Shown: positions 1 through 9,429, counted from the stretch's first letter. The stretch: 63,577 bases of DNA from Nocardia sp. MH4 (GCF_019266065.1 NZ_LPNR01000087.1:1-63577); one strand, 5' to 3'. Notes: generated by a model not told the origin, from the sequence alone. A program made the numbers and translations.

Positions 1-2
1 CC

Positions 3-2231
3 GCGCAGGGCGGTGCCCCGCGTCCCGGTGGTCCGCGCCCCAACCCGGGCTCGATGCCGCCGCGTCCCAACCCCGGTGCCATGCCCCAGCGCTCCGCGCG
101 TCCGGGTCCGGCGGCCGGTGGCCGTCCGGGTCGTCCGGGCGGCGCTCCCGGTGGCGGCGCAGGTCGTCCCGGTGGCGGCGGTGGCGGCTACCGCGGTGGC
201 GGTGGCGGTGCCCCCGGTGCAGGTCAGGGTGCCGGTGCACCCGCGGCCGGTGGTTTCCGTGGTCGTCCCGGTGGCGGCGGCGGTCGTCCCGGTGGTCCCG
301 GTGGCCGTGGTGGCGCAGCGGGTGCGTTCGGTCGCCCCGGTGGCGCTCCGCGTCGTGGCCGTAAGTCGAAGCGGGCGAAGCGCGCCGAATACGAGAACAT
401 GCAGGCGCCCGCCGTCGGTGGCGTGCGGCTGCCCCGCGGCAACGGCGAGATCATCCGTCTTGCCCGCGGCGCGTCGCTGTCGGACTTCGCCGAGAAGATC
501 GACGCGAACCCGGCTGCCCTCGTGCAGGCGCTGTTCAACCTCGGCGAGATGGTCACCGCGACCCAGTCGGTGAACGACGAGACCCTCGAGCTGCTCGGCA
601 GCGAGATGAACTACGTCGTGCACGTCGTCAGCCCCGAGGACGAAGACCGCGAGCTGCTGGAATCGTTCGATCTCACCTACGGCGAGGACGCCGGCGGCGA
701 GGACGACCTCGAGCAGCGTCCGCCGGTCGTGACCGTCATGGGTCACGTCGACCACGGTAAGACCCGACTGCTGGACACGATCCGTAAGGCCAACGTCCGT
801 GAGGGCGAGGCCGGTGGCATCACCCAGCACATCGGTGCCTACCAGGTGCTGACCAACCTCAACGACGAAGAGCGCCTGATCACCTTCATCGACACCCCGG
901 GTCACGAGGCGTTCACCGCCATGCGTGCCCGTGGTGCGAAGGCCACCGACATCGCGATCCTCGTGGTCGCGGCCGACGACGGCGTCATGCCGCAGACGGT
1001 GGAAGCGATCAACCACGCCCAGGCGGCCGACGTGCCGATCGTGGTGGCGGTCAACAAGATCGACAAGGAAGGCGCGAACCCGGACAAGATCCGGCAGCAG
1101 CTGACCGAGTACGGCCTGGTGACCGAGGAATACGGTGGCGACACCATGTTCGTCGACATCTCGGCCAAGCAGGGCACCAACATCGACGCGCTGCTCGAAG
1201 CGGTGCTGCTGACCGCGGACGCCTCGCTCGACCTGCGGGCCAACCCGGACATGGACGCCCAGGGTGTCGCCATCGAGGCGCACCTCGACCGCGGCCGTGG
1301 CCCGGTGGCCACCGTGCTCATCCAGCGCGGCACGCTGCGCGTCGGCGACTCGATCGTGGCGGGCGACGCCTACGGTCGCGTGCGCCGCATGGTCGACGAG
1401 CACGGCGACGACGTCGAGGCGGCCCTGCCGTCGCGGCCCGTCCAGGTCATCGGTTTCACCTCGGTGCCCGGCGCGGGCGACAACCTGCTCGTGGTCGACG
1501 AGGACCGGATCGCTCGCCAGATCGCCGACCGCCGCAATGCGCGCAAGCGCAACGCGCTGGCCGCGCGCAGCCGCAAGCGGATCAGCCTGGAAGATCTGGA
1601 TGCCGCCCTGAAGGAGACTTCGGAGCTCAACCTGATCCTCAAGGGCGACAACTCCGGTACGGTCGAGGCCCTCGAAGAGGCCCTGCTCGGCATCGAGATC
1701 GACGACGAGGTGCGCCTGCGCGTCATCGACCGCGGTGTCGGTGGCGTCACCGAGACCAACGTCAACCTGGCGTCGGCCTCGAACGCGATCATCATCGGCT
1801 TCAACGTCCGTGCGGAGGGCAAGGCCACCGAGCTGGCCAACCGCGAGGGCGTCGACATCCGGTACTACTCGGTGATCTACCAGGCCATCGACGAGATCGA
1901 GAAGGCCCTCAAGGGCATGCTCAAGCCGATCTACGAAGAGGTCGAGCTGGGCCGGGCGGAGATCCGCGCGATCTTCCGTTCGTCGAAGGTCGGCAACATC
2001 GCCGGCTGCATGGTCCTGTCGGGTTCGGTCAAGCGCAACGCCAAGGCGCGCCTGATCCGTGACGGCCGGGTCGTCGCCGAGACGATGACCATCTCCTCGC
2101 TCAAGCGGGAGAAGGACGACGCCACCGAGGTCCGCGAAGGTTACGAGTGCGGTATGACCGTGACCTACAACGACATCAAGGACGGCGACATCATCGAGGC
2201 GTACGAGCTGCGCGAGAAGCCGCGCGACTGA
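3..2231 (+). CDS. infB: Translation initiation factor IF-2 (5' end outside window)
   Basis: GTPase that delivers initiator fMet-tRNA to the 30S subunit and promotes 50S joining. The reading frame is open from position 3, so the N-terminus lies upstream. The first ~130 visible residues are a low-complexity Gly/Pro/Arg extension, typical of actinobacterial IF-2 and partly intrinsically disordered. The G domain follows, with a P-loop (GHVDHGKT, nt ~748-771), the DTPGHEAF switch II motif and NKID. Domains II to IV run to the stop at 2231, and the C-terminal end (YELREKPRD) matches the usual IF-2 terminus. The next genes are a DUF503 gene and rbfA, a conserved ribosome-biogenesis group. A strong hairpin directly after the stop probably ends most transcripts. 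Recognition is certain; only the start is missing. Confidence 0.98.
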   Translation, partial: AQGGAPRPGGPRPNPGSMPPRPNPGAMPQRSARPGPAAGGRPGRPGGAPGGGAGRPGGGGGGYRGGGGGAPGAGQGAGAPAAGGFRGRPGGGGGRPGGPGGRGGAAGAFGRPGGAPRRGRKSKRAKRAEYENMQAPAVGGVRLPRGNGEIIRLARGASLSDFAEKIDANPAALVQALFNLGEMVTATQSVNDETLELLGSEMNYVVHVVSPEDEDRELLESFDLTYGEDAGGEDDLEQRPPVVTVMGHVDHGKTRLLDTIRKANVREGEAGGITQHIGAYQVLTNLNDEERLITFIDTPGHEAFTAMRARGAKATDIAILVVAADDGVMPQTVEAINHAQAADVPIVVAVNKIDKEGANPDKIRQQLTEYGLVTEEYGGDTMFVDISAKQGTNIDALLEAVLLTADASLDLRANPDMDAQGVAIEAHLDRGRGPVATVLIQRGTLRVGDSIVAGDAYGRVRRMVDEHGDDVEAALPSRPVQVIGFTSVPGAGDNLLVVDEDRIARQIADRRNARKRNALAARSRKRISLEDLDAALKETSELNLILKGDNSGTVEALEEALLGIEIDDEVRLRVIDRGVGGVTETNVNLASASNAIIIGFNVRAEGKATELANREGVDIRYYSVIYQAIDEIEKALKGMLKPIYEEVELGRAEIRAIFRSSKVGNIAGCMVLSGSVKRNAKARLIRDGRVVAETMTISSLKREKDDATEVREGYECGMTVTYNDIKDGDIIEAYELREKPRD

Positions 2232-2245
2232 TCACGCACACCGTT

Positions 2246-2283
2246 CCACACGCCGCATCCGAAACCTCGGGTGCGGCGTGTGG
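2246..2283 (+). terminator. Hairpin terminator after infB
   Basis: The arms CCACACGCCGCA and TGCGGCGTGTGG pair perfectly. An inner T-G wobble and CCGA/TCGG extend the stem to about 17 bp around an AACC loop. It starts 14 nt after the infB stop and has no T-tract, as is usual for actinobacterial intrinsic terminators. It should limit read-through into the DUF503-rbfA unit or act as an attenuator. Confidence 0.75.
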
Positions 2284-2324
2284 TCATGCGGGCAATCCAT
2301 CCATCTATCAGGAGGTGAGCACCG

Positions 2325-2618
2325 CTGTACATCGGTGCGCTCGAATTCGATCTACTGCTCGGTGACGTGCACTCGCTCAAGGAGAAGCGGTCGGTGATCC
2401 GGCCGATCCTCGCCGAGCTGCAGAAGCGCTTCGCCGTGAACGCCGCAGAGGCCGGCGACCAGGACTTACACCGCCGGGCACTGCTCGGGGTGGCCATGGT
2501 CAGCGCGGAAACGGCGCACCTGAACGAGGTGCTCGACAAATGTGAGCGGCACGTCGCCGCCCGTCCGGAGATAGAGTTGCTGGCAGTACGCCGCCGGATC
2601 TTCGGACCCGAAGACTAG
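2325..2618 (+). CDS. DUF503 family protein, apparent CTG start
   Basis: Small conserved protein (97 aa) of the DUF503 family. It sits between infB and rbfA in many Gram-positive genomes, and its biochemical role is unknown. The core reads [19 protein letters not shown] and continues through DQDLHRR to RRRIFGPED, a full-length match to the family as I remember it. The family start (M-Y-[VI]-G-A-L) falls on a CTG codon at 2325. No ATG, GTG or TTG exists between it and the in-frame TGA at 2316-2318. A perfect GGAGG at 2311-2315 lies 9 nt upstream, so CTG is the best start. The alternative, GTG at 2367, would remove the first beta strand. The gene ends 14 nt before rbfA and is probably co-transcribed with it. 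Confidence 0.85.
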   Translation: MYIGALEFDLLLGDVHSLKEKRSVIRPILAELQKRFAVNAAEAGDQDLHRRALLGVAMVSAETAHLNEVLDKCERHVAARPEIELLAVRRRIFGPED

Positions 2619-2632
2619 AGGGAGGTATCGCC

Positions 2633-3082
2633 ATGGTGGATCAAGCCAGGGCACGCCGACTCGCCAAGCGGATTTCCGCGATCGTGGCCACCGCGATCGA
2701 GTACGAGATCAAGGATCCGCGGCTGCGGTTCGTCACCGTCACCGATGCCAAGGTGACCGGCGATCTGCGCGAGGCAACGGTGTTCTACACGGTGATGGGC
2801 GAGACGCTCGACACCGAACCCGACTACGCGGCCGCCGCCGCCGGTCTGGACGCGGCCAAGGGCGTGCTCCGGTCCAAGGTGGGTGCGGGCACCGGGGTGA
2901 AGTTCACCCCGATCCTGTCGTTCACGCTGGACAAGGTGCCCGACGCGGCTCGCGAGATGGAGGAGTTGCTGGCCCGGGCTCGTGCCATCGACGACGAGGT
3001 CGCCAAGGTCGCGGCCAACGCCACGCACGCCGGTGAGGCCGACCCGTACAAGTCCGATCGCGACGACGACGGCGACGAGTAG
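2633..3082 (+). CDS. rbfA: Ribosome-binding factor A
   Basis: Small KH-like protein (149 aa) that binds the 30S subunit during 16S rRNA maturation and is needed for efficient processing and cold adaptation. The sequence starts [14 protein letters not shown]. The RbfA signatures are seen in the strand-helix pattern ending in [13 protein letters not shown] and in the [14 protein letters not shown] segment. The C-terminal tail is acidic (DRDDDGDE), as in other actinobacterial RbfA proteins. The ATG is preceded by GAGGGAGG (2620-2627) at good spacing. The gene follows the DUF503 gene by 14 nt, and nrnA comes 62 nt later, the same order as rbfA (Rv2838c) and Rv2837c in Mycobacterium tuberculosis. 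Length is normal for the phylum. Confidence 0.96.
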   Translation: MVDQARARRLAKRISAIVATAIEYEIKDPRLRFVTVTDAKVTGDLREATVFYTVMGETLDTEPDYAAAAAGLDAAKGVLRSKVGAGTGVKFTPILSFTLDKVPDAAREMEELLARARAIDDEVAKVAANATHAGEADPYKSDRDDDGDE

Positions 3083-3144
3083 CCCGGCATGAGCGGTCAG
3101 CGCCTGGAGGCGGTAGCTCGCGTGACCACGTCGGGCGCCCGCGC

Positions 3145-4161
3145 ATGCCGAACGGGTACCGCATGACCGGCGCCCGTGACGCGACCGTGCCGGCCGCCGC
3201 CGTCGCCGCCCTGGCGACGGCGCGGTCGGTGACGGTGCTGTGTCACGTGCAGCCCGATGCCGACACCATCGGCAGCGGGCTGGCGCTGGCGCTGGCCCTG
3301 GAACGCAAGGGCGTGCCGGTGGTGGTGTCCTTCGCCGAACCCGCCGACCTGCCCGCCTCGCTGCGGACGCTGCCCGGCGGGCATCTGCTGGTGCCGCCCG
3401 CCGAGGTACCGCGCGAGGTCGACCTGCTGGTGGTCGTCGACTGCGGTGCGCGCAGCAGGCTCGGGGTGCTGGCCGACCGGCTGGCCGGAGCGACGACGAC
3501 GCTGGTCATCGATCATCACCGGGCCAACGACGGATTCGGCACCGTCGACCTGATCGACGAGTCGGCGGCCTCGACCACGGAGCTGGTCACTCGCCTGCTC
3601 GACGCGTGGGGCATCCCGATCGACGCCCCCATCGCGCACTGCCTGTTCGCGGGGCTGGTGACCGATACCGGCTCGTTCCGCTGGGCCAGGACCGGCAGTC
3701 ACGCCATGGCCGAGCGGCTGCTCGCCACCGGGATCGACGGCGCCGAGATCACCCGGGTGCTGCTCGACACCCACCCGTACGCGTGGCTGCCGATGCTGTC
3801 GAAGGTGCTGTCCACGGCGGTCGTCGTACCCTCGGCTGCCGGGGTGGGGCTGGTCTACGCGCTGGTGCGGGCCGCCGACACCCACGAGGTGGGCCCCGAA
3901 GAGGTGGAGAGCGTCATCGACGTCGTCCGCACCACCGCCGAGGCCGGGATCGCCGCCGTCTTCAAGGAGGCCCGCGGCCAGAACGACCGCTGGACCGTCT
4001 CGCTGCGCTCCCGTGATTCCGCGCCCGGCGCCGCCGACGGGGTGGATGTCGCCGCGATCGCGAGCGAGTTCGGCGGCGGTGGACATCGCTTCGCGGCCGG
4101 ATACACCACCTACGGCAACGCCACCGACGTGGTGCAGGCGCTGGTCACCGTGCTCGGCTGA
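3145..4161 (+). CDS. nrnA: DHH/DHHA1 phosphoesterase (NrnA/CnpB type)
   Basis: Manganese-dependent phosphodiesterase (338 aa). The M. tuberculosis orthologue Rv2837c (CnpB) degrades nanoRNAs, pAp and linear or cyclic di-AMP products. The DHH domain shows HVQPDADTIGSG (residues ~33-44) and DHH at 123-125, plus TDTGSFRWA, all metal-ligand motifs. The DHHA1 domain ends with GGGGHRFAAGY. Start: ATG 3145 gives the longest product; ATG 3163 is an equally reasonable alternative, and neither has a strong ribosome-binding site. The gene follows rbfA and precedes dinF in mycobacteria. Here an opposite-strand MFS gene has been inserted before dinF. It links this cluster to cyclic-di-AMP and RNA turnover, like pnp and rnj further along. 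Function by homology is well supported. Confidence 0.95.
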   Translation: MPNGYRMTGARDATVPAAAVAALATARSVTVLCHVQPDADTIGSGLALALALERKGVPVVVSFAEPADLPASLRTLPGGHLLVPPAEVPREVDLLVVVDCGARSRLGVLADRLAGATTTLVIDHHRANDGFGTVDLIDESAASTTELVTRLLDAWGIPIDAPIAHCLFAGLVTDTGSFRWARTGSHAMAERLLATGIDGAEITRVLLDTHPYAWLPMLSKVLSTAVVVPSAAGVGLVYALVRAADTHEVGPEEVESVIDVVRTTAEAGIAAVFKEARGQNDRWTVSLRSRDSAPGAADGVDVAAIASEFGGGGHRFAAGYTTYGNATDVVQALVTVLG

Positions 4162-4247
4162 GCGCGGAACCGTCGCCGGGCGCGTGCTCCGGCCACATCG
4201 GGCGGGGCGGTCCGCTCGCGCGAGTTGCCCGGCCGACACCGCGCCGA

Positions 4248-5426
4248 TCAGCCGACGGCGACGGGCTCGCGTCGCAGCCGCAGCACGAGCGGCACTCCCA
4301 CCATCGTCGCGACGGCGCAGAGTCCGAACGCCGCCGCCGGCCGGTCGACGAGCAGGCCGGTGGCCCCGGCGACGACCAGGCCGCCGAGATTGCCGGTCAT
4401 CCAGATGAGCCCGGCCGCGGTGCCTTCGGCGACTCCGGTGTGCCGCTCGGTCATGGTGAGCACGATCGGCAGCGCGGGCAGCAGGGTGAGGCCGATCAGC
4501 ACGAAGGCCAGGAAACCGGTGGCGAGTCCGGGCGCGACGGCGACGAGCAGACAGGCGAGCGCACTGGCCGTGAGGCCCACCATGACCGCGGGCAGTTCGA
4601 CGCCGCGCCGCAGCACGGTCACCGGCACCACCGCGCATCCGACGACCCCGGCCACGACATTGACCAGCAGCACGACGCTCGCCGCGTCGGCGCTCACCCC
4701 GGCCGGTTCGAGCAGTGCCTGACCGTAGGTGGCCAGCGCGACGAAGGTGCCGAACGGGAAGAAGACCGCCGCGCACAGCCGGCGGACATAGGGGTCGCGC
4801 AGCGTCACCCGCAGCGCGGCCAGCGGCTCACCCGCCGGACGCCTCGGCGCCGCGCCCGCCGCGACCGGTCCCGGCCGCAGGACCTCGACGGTGAGCAGCA
4901 GCGCGGCCACGCTGGCGAATCCCGCGCCCACGGCGGTCAGCGTCCACAGCTGGTGCTCGGCGGGCAAGATCGCGCCGAGTACGAAGGCCGCGGCCATCCC
5001 GGCGAAGGTGCTGGCGGTGCCGACCGCGATTCCGGTCGGACGGTCCTTCTCGGCGAGGTAGTGCCCGGCGACGCCGGTGATCGCGTTGAGCACCAGCGGC
5101 TGCGCGATGGCCACAATGGTCTGACCGAGCAGTGCCATGGCGAAGCTGTCGTGCAGCAACCGCAGGTCGGCGCCGATCGCGGTGAGCACAGCGCCCGCGA
5201 TCAGGGCGGGCCGGAACCAGCGGTCGAGCAGGATGCCCGCCGGGATCGCCAGCACCACGTACAGCAGCGGGAACATGTTGGCCAGCCAGCCGACCGCCGA
5301 CTCCGACACGCCGAAATGGTCCGCCGCCACCGTGGTGACGGGCGCGTAGTTGAGCCAGACGACCTGGGTCGCCGCGCCCACGAGGGCGAACGCCGTGATC
5401 ACGCGCCACCGCTGTACAAACGCCAT
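4248..5426 (-). CDS. MFS transporter, FLVCR-like
   Basis: Twelve-helix major facilitator (392 aa) in the cytoplasmic membrane. The N-terminal half resembles the FLVCR/DIRC2-like branch: an early WLNYAPVTTVAADHF segment, then VGWLANMFPLLYVVLAIPAG and LLDRWFRPALI replacing the classical G-X-L-A-D loop. The central loop between helices 6 and 7 (RPGPVAAGAAPRRPAG) is short and basic. Eukaryotic FLVCR proteins carry haem or choline/ethanolamine, but the bacterial substrate cannot be inferred from sequence. The gene is transcribed against its neighbours and divides nrnA from dinF, which are adjacent in mycobacteria. The start ATG at 5426 is preceded by a long divergent region shared with dinF. Family is clear; substrate is unknown. 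Confidence 0.85.
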   Translation of the reverse strand: MAFVQRWRVITAFALVGAATQVVWLNYAPVTTVAADHFGVSESAVGWLANMFPLLYVVLAIPAGILLDRWFRPALIAGAVLTAIGADLRLLHDSFAMALLGQTIVAIAQPLVLNAITGVAGHYLAEKDRPTGIAVGTASTFAGMAAAFVLGAILPAEHQLWTLTAVGAGFASVAALLLTVEVLRPGPVAAGAAPRRPAGEPLAALRVTLRDPYVRRLCAAVFFPFGTFVALATYGQALLEPAGVSADAASVVLLVNVVAGVVGCAVVPVTVLRRGVELPAVMVGLTASALACLLVAVAPGLATGFLAFVLIGLTLLPALPIVLTMTERHTGVAEGTAAGLIWMTGNLGGLVVAGATGLLVDRPAAAFGLCAVATMVGVPLVLRLRREPVAVG

Positions 5427-5503
5427 CGTTGCTGTCCTGAGAGATCGGGGCGAACCGGGAGGGTCGCGCAGCGTCCGCCCTGACTGGGCGAGTGACCAGT
5501 ATT

Positions 5504-5519
5504 GCCCGAGGTGTCGGGC
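5504..5519. repeat. Inverted repeat between the divergent MFS and dinF genes
   Basis: Perfect 6-bp arms GCCCGA and TCGGGC flank a 4-nt spacer in the 272-bp divergent interval (5427-5698). A GGGAATTCCC palindrome lies about 20 bp further on. Either could be a regulator site for the MFS gene. Nothing else is recognisable in the interval. Confidence 0.3.
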
Positions 5520-5698
5520 ACCGCGACATTTACCAGGGAATTCCCCGGGGTCGTCCGGTTTCCGCCGCGCGGGTCCGGTTCGGGGCCCGTTCCGCCGGTG
5601 GCAGGGTGCTCGTGGCGGCGCCGGGTCGTGGCGTCCGGGTATGCGAGCATCGGTGTCGTGCGCCGGATCGGGCGCCGGCGACGGGGAGGCGGAGTCTG

Positions 5699-7042
5699 AT
5701 GTCCACGGTTGGTCCGGACGCCGAGGTGGGGCCGCGACGGATTCTCGGGATCGCGTTGCCGACGCTCGGCGTGCTCGTGGCCGAACCGCTGTACCTGCTG
5801 TTCGACATGGCGATCGTCGGCAGGCTCGGGGCGCTGGCTTTGGCCGGGCTCGCGGTCGGCGGGGTCATCGTGGGGTCGGTCAGCACCCAGCTCACCTTCC
5901 TGTCGTACGGCACCACCGCGCGGGCGGCGCGCCGGCACGGCTCGGGAGACCGGGCGGGCGCGGTCGCGGAGGGCGTGCAGGCCAGCTGGGTGGGTGCGGC
6001 GATCGGTGTGCTCATCCTGGTGGTGGTGCAGCTGGTCGCCGGGCCGTTGTGCGCGGCGATCGCCGGTGGCGGCGAGATCGCCGACGAGGCGCTGCGCTGG
6101 GTGCGGATCGCCCTGTTCGGCGTGCCGCTGATCCTGCTGTCGATGGCGGGCAACGGCTGGATGCGGGGGATACAGGATGTGCGCCGCCCGCTGATGTTCG
6201 TGGTGGTGGGACTGGCACTGTCGGCCGTGCTGTGCCCGGTACTGGTGTACGGGCTGTTCGGGGCGCCGCGCCTGGAGCTGGCCGGGTCGGCGGTGGCCAA
6301 TGTGGTCGGCCAGCTCGTGACCGGTGGTCTGTTCGGCTACGCGCTGCTGCGCGAACGGGTCCCGCTGCGCCCGCACCCCGCCGTGATGCGGGCCCAGCTG
6401 GTCCTCGGCCGCGATCTCATCGTGCGCAGCCTGTCGTTCCAGGCGTGCTTCATCTCCGCCGCCGCCGTCGCCGCCCGCTTCGGCGCCGCCTCGGTCGCCG
6501 CCCACCAGCTGGTCCTGCAACTGTGGAATTTCCTGGCGCTGACGCTGGATTCGCTGGCCATCGCCGCGCAGACGCTCGTCGGTGCGGCGCTCGGCGCGGG
6601 CAACGCGCGGGGCGCCGAGGGCATCGCCCGCCGGGTCACGGGCTGGTCGGAGATCTTCGCCCTGGTGCTGGCCGCCGTCTTCGCCGCCGGTGCGGGGGTG
6701 ATCCCGCTGCTGTTCACCGACGACGCCCAGGTCCTCGAGCGCACGCACGTCATCTGGTGGTTCTTCGTCGCGATGATCCCGGTGGCAGGCGCGGTCTTCG
6801 CGCTCGACGGTGTCCTGCTCGGCGCGGGCGACGCCGCGTTCCTGCGCACCGCCACGCTGATCGCCGCCCTGATCGGTTTCCTGCCGCTGATCTGGCTGTC
6901 GCTGGTCTTCGACTGGGGTGTCGCGGGCATCTGGTCCGGCCTGGTCGCGTTCATGCTGCTACGCCTGCTGGCCGTCGTGGCCCGCGCCCGCTCCGGCCGC
7001 TGGGCACGCGTCGGCGCCGATATCCCGACCGGGGCCGCGTAG
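5699..7042 (+). CDS. dinF: MATE family efflux transporter, DinF type
   Basis: Multi-antimicrobial extrusion (MATE) membrane protein of 447 aa with about 12 predicted helices. It probably exchanges cations for organic cations or drugs. The opening segment GIALPTLGVLVAEPLYLLFD and the repeated half (SLSFQACFISAAAVAARFG, then HQLVLQLWNF) are characteristic. The open frame reaches back to 5492, but residues upstream of 5699 are Arg/Gly-rich and non-membrane. ATG 5699 has GGGGAGG (5683-5689) 9 nt upstream and gives a normal-length protein, so it is preferred. In mycobacteria dinF follows nrnA directly. Despite the name, I saw no LexA box upstream. Substrate is not predictable. Confidence 0.92.
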   Translation: MSTVGPDAEVGPRRILGIALPTLGVLVAEPLYLLFDMAIVGRLGALALAGLAVGGVIVGSVSTQLTFLSYGTTARAARRHGSGDRAGAVAEGVQASWVGAAIGVLILVVVQLVAGPLCAAIAGGGEIADEALRWVRIALFGVPLILLSMAGNGWMRGIQDVRRPLMFVVVGLALSAVLCPVLVYGLFGAPRLELAGSAVANVVGQLVTGGLFGYALLRERVPLRPHPAVMRAQLVLGRDLIVRSLSFQACFISAAAVAARFGAASVAAHQLVLQLWNFLALTLDSLAIAAQTLVGAALGAGNARGAEGIARRVTGWSEIFALVLAAVFAAGAGVIPLLFTDDAQVLERTHVIWWFFVAMIPVAGAVFALDGVLLGAGDAAFLRTATLIAALIGFLPLIWLSLVFDWGVAGIWSGLVAFMLLRLLAVVARARSGRWARVGADIPTGAA

Positions 7043-7133
7043 GACAGTGGCGCTCGTCACAGCGATGCCCCGGTCGGCGATGTCGCACTACCGTCGGGAC
7101 GGAGGACTTCGAACCGATGATGGAGGCGAAGTA

Positions 7134-8276
7134 GTGCGTGGCGTGATGTCCAGGAGTATCGGTCTCCGATCGGCGGTCGTCGCCGCGGTCCTGGTTGCCG
7201 GGCTCGGAATCGGGGTTCCCGCAGCGCAAGCCGCACCTGATGGGGCCGGCGCGTTGCTCGGGCACATCGACCAGCCCGCGGGCTGGGGTGACTGGTCCCG
7301 CGCGGCGATCGTGGACTATCGCACCGAGGGGCCGACCGGCGGCCTGATCAACGGCGCCGGTCTCGTGCTGCTGCCGAACTCGCCGCCACCGGCCGGCGGC
7401 TATCCGGTCGTGGCCTGGGACCACGGCACCAGCGGTCTGGGTCCGCAGTGCGGCATCACGACGAACAAGGCGGTCCACGAGCGGCCGCTGCTGCAATCCT
7501 TCCTCGACCGCGGGTGGGCCGTGGTCGCGCCGGACTATCTCGGGCTGTCCGTCGGTTCCGACACCGTGCATCCGTACCTGCACACCCGCACCGAGGCGAC
7601 GGCGACGATCGACCTGGTCCGGGCCGCCCGCGCGGCGGAGCCGGGACTGTCGGCGACCTGGGCGGTGGTCGGTGGCTCCCAGGGCGGCCACGCGGCGCTG
7701 GCCACCGGCAATCTCGCCGACGACTATGCCCCCGAGCTGGACTTCCGCGGCACCGTCGCGCTCGCGCCGGAATCCAATTTCGAGCAGATCCTGTCCCGGC
7801 TCGACCCGCGGGTGCCGAATCTGCCGATCGTGGACGAGCTGGTCGGCCCGTTCGCGGGCATCCTCGCCGGGCTGCGCGCCGCCCGCCCCGATCTGGATGT
7901 GAACGGCCTGCTCAGCTCGCGCGGCCGGGACGTCGTCGACGCGATCGCCACCAGCTGCGTCGACGATTTCGGCGCGGTGGTCGACGGCGCGTCGATCGGT
8001 GCGCTGCTGGCGCGCCCGGTGGATGCCGACGGCATCGGCGCGGCGCTGCGTGACTACATGGTGGTCCCCACGGTGGGCTACCGGCAGCCGATCCTGATCG
8101 TCCACGGCGCCGCCGACACGGTGGTCCCGTTGCCGATGACCTACACCCTGCTCGCGCAGATGCGCTCGGCGGGCACCGCCGTGGAGTTCGGCCAGTATCC
8201 GGGCGGGCATCCCGAGATCGACGCGCAGGCGCGGCCGCAGGTGCTGTCCTTCGTCGAGGGCCTGTTCCGCTCCTGA
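7134..8276 (+). CDS. Secreted alpha/beta-hydrolase (lipase family)
   Basis: Exported serine hydrolase of 380 aa resembling the secretory lipase (LIP, PF03583) family of mycolic-acid bacteria. It has an N-terminal signal peptide (GLRSAVVAAVLVAGLGIGV, then a likely cleavage after AQA). The fold has the HGTSG oxyanion-type segment, a nucleophile elbow GGSQGG with Ser182, and a C-terminal GGHPE histidine. An IVHGAADTVVP strand near the C-terminus carries the probable acid residue. GTG 7134 is chosen because GGAGG (7122-7126) is 7 nt upstream; GTG 7143 and ATG 7146 are possible but badly spaced. The protein should act outside the cell on esters or acylglycerols, though the real substrate is unknown. 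It sits alone between dinF and the metallophosphoesterase gene. Confidence 0.88.
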   Translation: MRGVMSRSIGLRSAVVAAVLVAGLGIGVPAAQAAPDGAGALLGHIDQPAGWGDWSRAAIVDYRTEGPTGGLINGAGLVLLPNSPPPAGGYPVVAWDHGTSGLGPQCGITTNKAVHERPLLQSFLDRGWAVVAPDYLGLSVGSDTVHPYLHTRTEATATIDLVRAARAAEPGLSATWAVVGGSQGGHAALATGNLADDYAPELDFRGTVALAPESNFEQILSRLDPRVPNLPIVDELVGPFAGILAGLRAARPDLDVNGLLSSRGRDVVDAIATSCVDDFGAVVDGASIGALLARPVDADGIGAALRDYMVVPTVGYRQPILIVHGAADTVVPLPMTYTLLAQMRSAGTAVEFGQYPGGHPEIDAQARPQVLSFVEGLFRS

Positions 8277-8451
8277 ACTCGCGCATGTGCGGCAGTCCAA
8301 ATCCGCGCTGCCGCGCCACGCCTCGTAGAACACGAACACGGCCGCATCGGCGCTGCTGGATCTGCTGGTCGCCGAGGGGCGCTGACGACCGCGTGATCGG
8401 ATCGGGTGAACCCGCGCAGGCGCCGGTTCGCGGGTGTGCCACTGTGGACAG

Positions 8452-9408
8452 GTGATTCCGAAGTTGATGGCGGTCAGTGATGTGCACGTCGGGCATCAGG
8501 GCAACAAGCCGGTGGTGGAGCAGATCCATCCGGATTCGCCGGAGGACTGGCTGATCGTCGCCGGTGACGTCGGCGAGAAGGCCGACGAGGTCCGCTGGGC
8601 GCTGGAGCTGCTGCGCGGCCGGTTCGCGAAGGTCATCTGGGTGCCGGGCAACCACGAGCTCTGGACCACGCCCAAGGACCCGGTGCAGATGCACGGCGCC
8701 GCGCGCTACGACTACTTGGTCTCGATGTGCCGCGACCTCGACGTGGTGACCCCGGAGGATCCGTACCCGGTGTGGACCGGCTCGGGCGCCGAGCAGTACG
8801 GCGGCCGCGTGACCATCGCGCCGATGTTCCTGCTCTACGACTACTCCTGGTTGCCCGCGGGCACGACCACCAAGGCGCAGGGCCTGGCCGTCGCGCGGGA
8901 ACGCAATGTCGTCGCCACCGACGAGTTCCTGCTGACCCCCGACCCGTACCTCACCCGCGACGCCTGGTGCCACGCGCGCGTGCAGTACACCCAGCGCCGC
9001 CTCGACGCGCTGGGCCCCGAGGCCCCGGTGGTGCTGGTCAACCACTTCCCGCTGGTCCGCCAGCCCACCGAGATCCTGTTCTACCCCGAGTTCTCGATGT
9101 GGTGCGGCACCGACCTCACCGCCGACTGGCACACCAGCTACAACGTGGTCTGCTCGGTGTACGGGCACCTGCACATCCCGCGCACCACCTACTACGACGG
9201 CGTGCGCTTCGAAGAGGTGTCGCTGGGCTACCCGCGCGAATGGAAACGGCGCGGCATGCCCGAGCCGCTGTTGCGCCAGATCCTGCCCGAGCCCGTCTAC
9301 GCCGAGGGTGACCTCAACGCCTGGGGCGGCCACTTCAGCGTCACCCCGGAAATGGAAGCCGCCGCGGCCGAGATGCGCGCCAAGGCCGACCGCCGACGCG
9401 GCGTCTGA
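8452..9408 (+). CDS. Metallophosphoesterase (Rv2795c family)
   Basis: Calcineurin-like phosphoesterase of 318 aa. The bimetal motifs are visible in order: SDVHVG near the N-terminus, then VAGDVGEK, GNHELW, VNHFPL and YGHLHIP. The start GTG 8452 gives VIPKLMAVSDVH, which aligns residue for residue with the start of M. tuberculosis Rv2795c as I remember it; an upstream GTG at 8434 is less likely. A CACTGT hexamer ends 6 nt before the GTG, so the message may be leaderless. The gene is followed after 21 nt by pptT and truB, the same trio as Rv2795c-Rv2793c. Biochemical work links the mycobacterial protein to PptT as a hydrolase that removes phosphopantetheine from acyl carrier protein (PptH). If so here, it would oppose NRPS activation. 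Confidence 0.93.
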   Translation: MIPKLMAVSDVHVGHQGNKPVVEQIHPDSPEDWLIVAGDVGEKADEVRWALELLRGRFAKVIWVPGNHELWTTPKDPVQMHGAARYDYLVSMCRDLDVVTPEDPYPVWTGSGAEQYGGRVTIAPMFLLYDYSWLPAGTTTKAQGLAVARERNVVATDEFLLTPDPYLTRDAWCHARVQYTQRRLDALGPEAPVVLVNHFPLVRQPTEILFYPEFSMWCGTDLTADWHTSYNVVCSVYGHLHIPRTTYYDGVRFEEVSLGYPREWKRRGMPEPLLRQILPEPVYAEGDLNAWGGHFSVTPEMEAAAAEMRAKADRRRGV

Positions 9409-9415
9409 CCACTAC

Positions 9416-9421
9416 TAGGCT
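9416..9421 (+). promoter_or_regulatory. Leaderless -10 element of pptT
   Basis: TAGGCT lies 8 nt before the pptT ATG. At this distance transcription would begin at or next to the start codon. The same arrangement recurs at ribF, the alcohol dehydrogenase, dapA, ftsK and argA. Confidence 0.5.
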
Positions 9422-9429
9422 GGGACCCG

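Noticed and set aside
8277..8451. Short frame ending ALLDLLVAEGR between the lipase and metallophosphoesterase
   Set aside because: Could be the tail of a lost gene, but it has an in-frame stop a few codons upstream and no family match, so a pseudogene call is unsupported.
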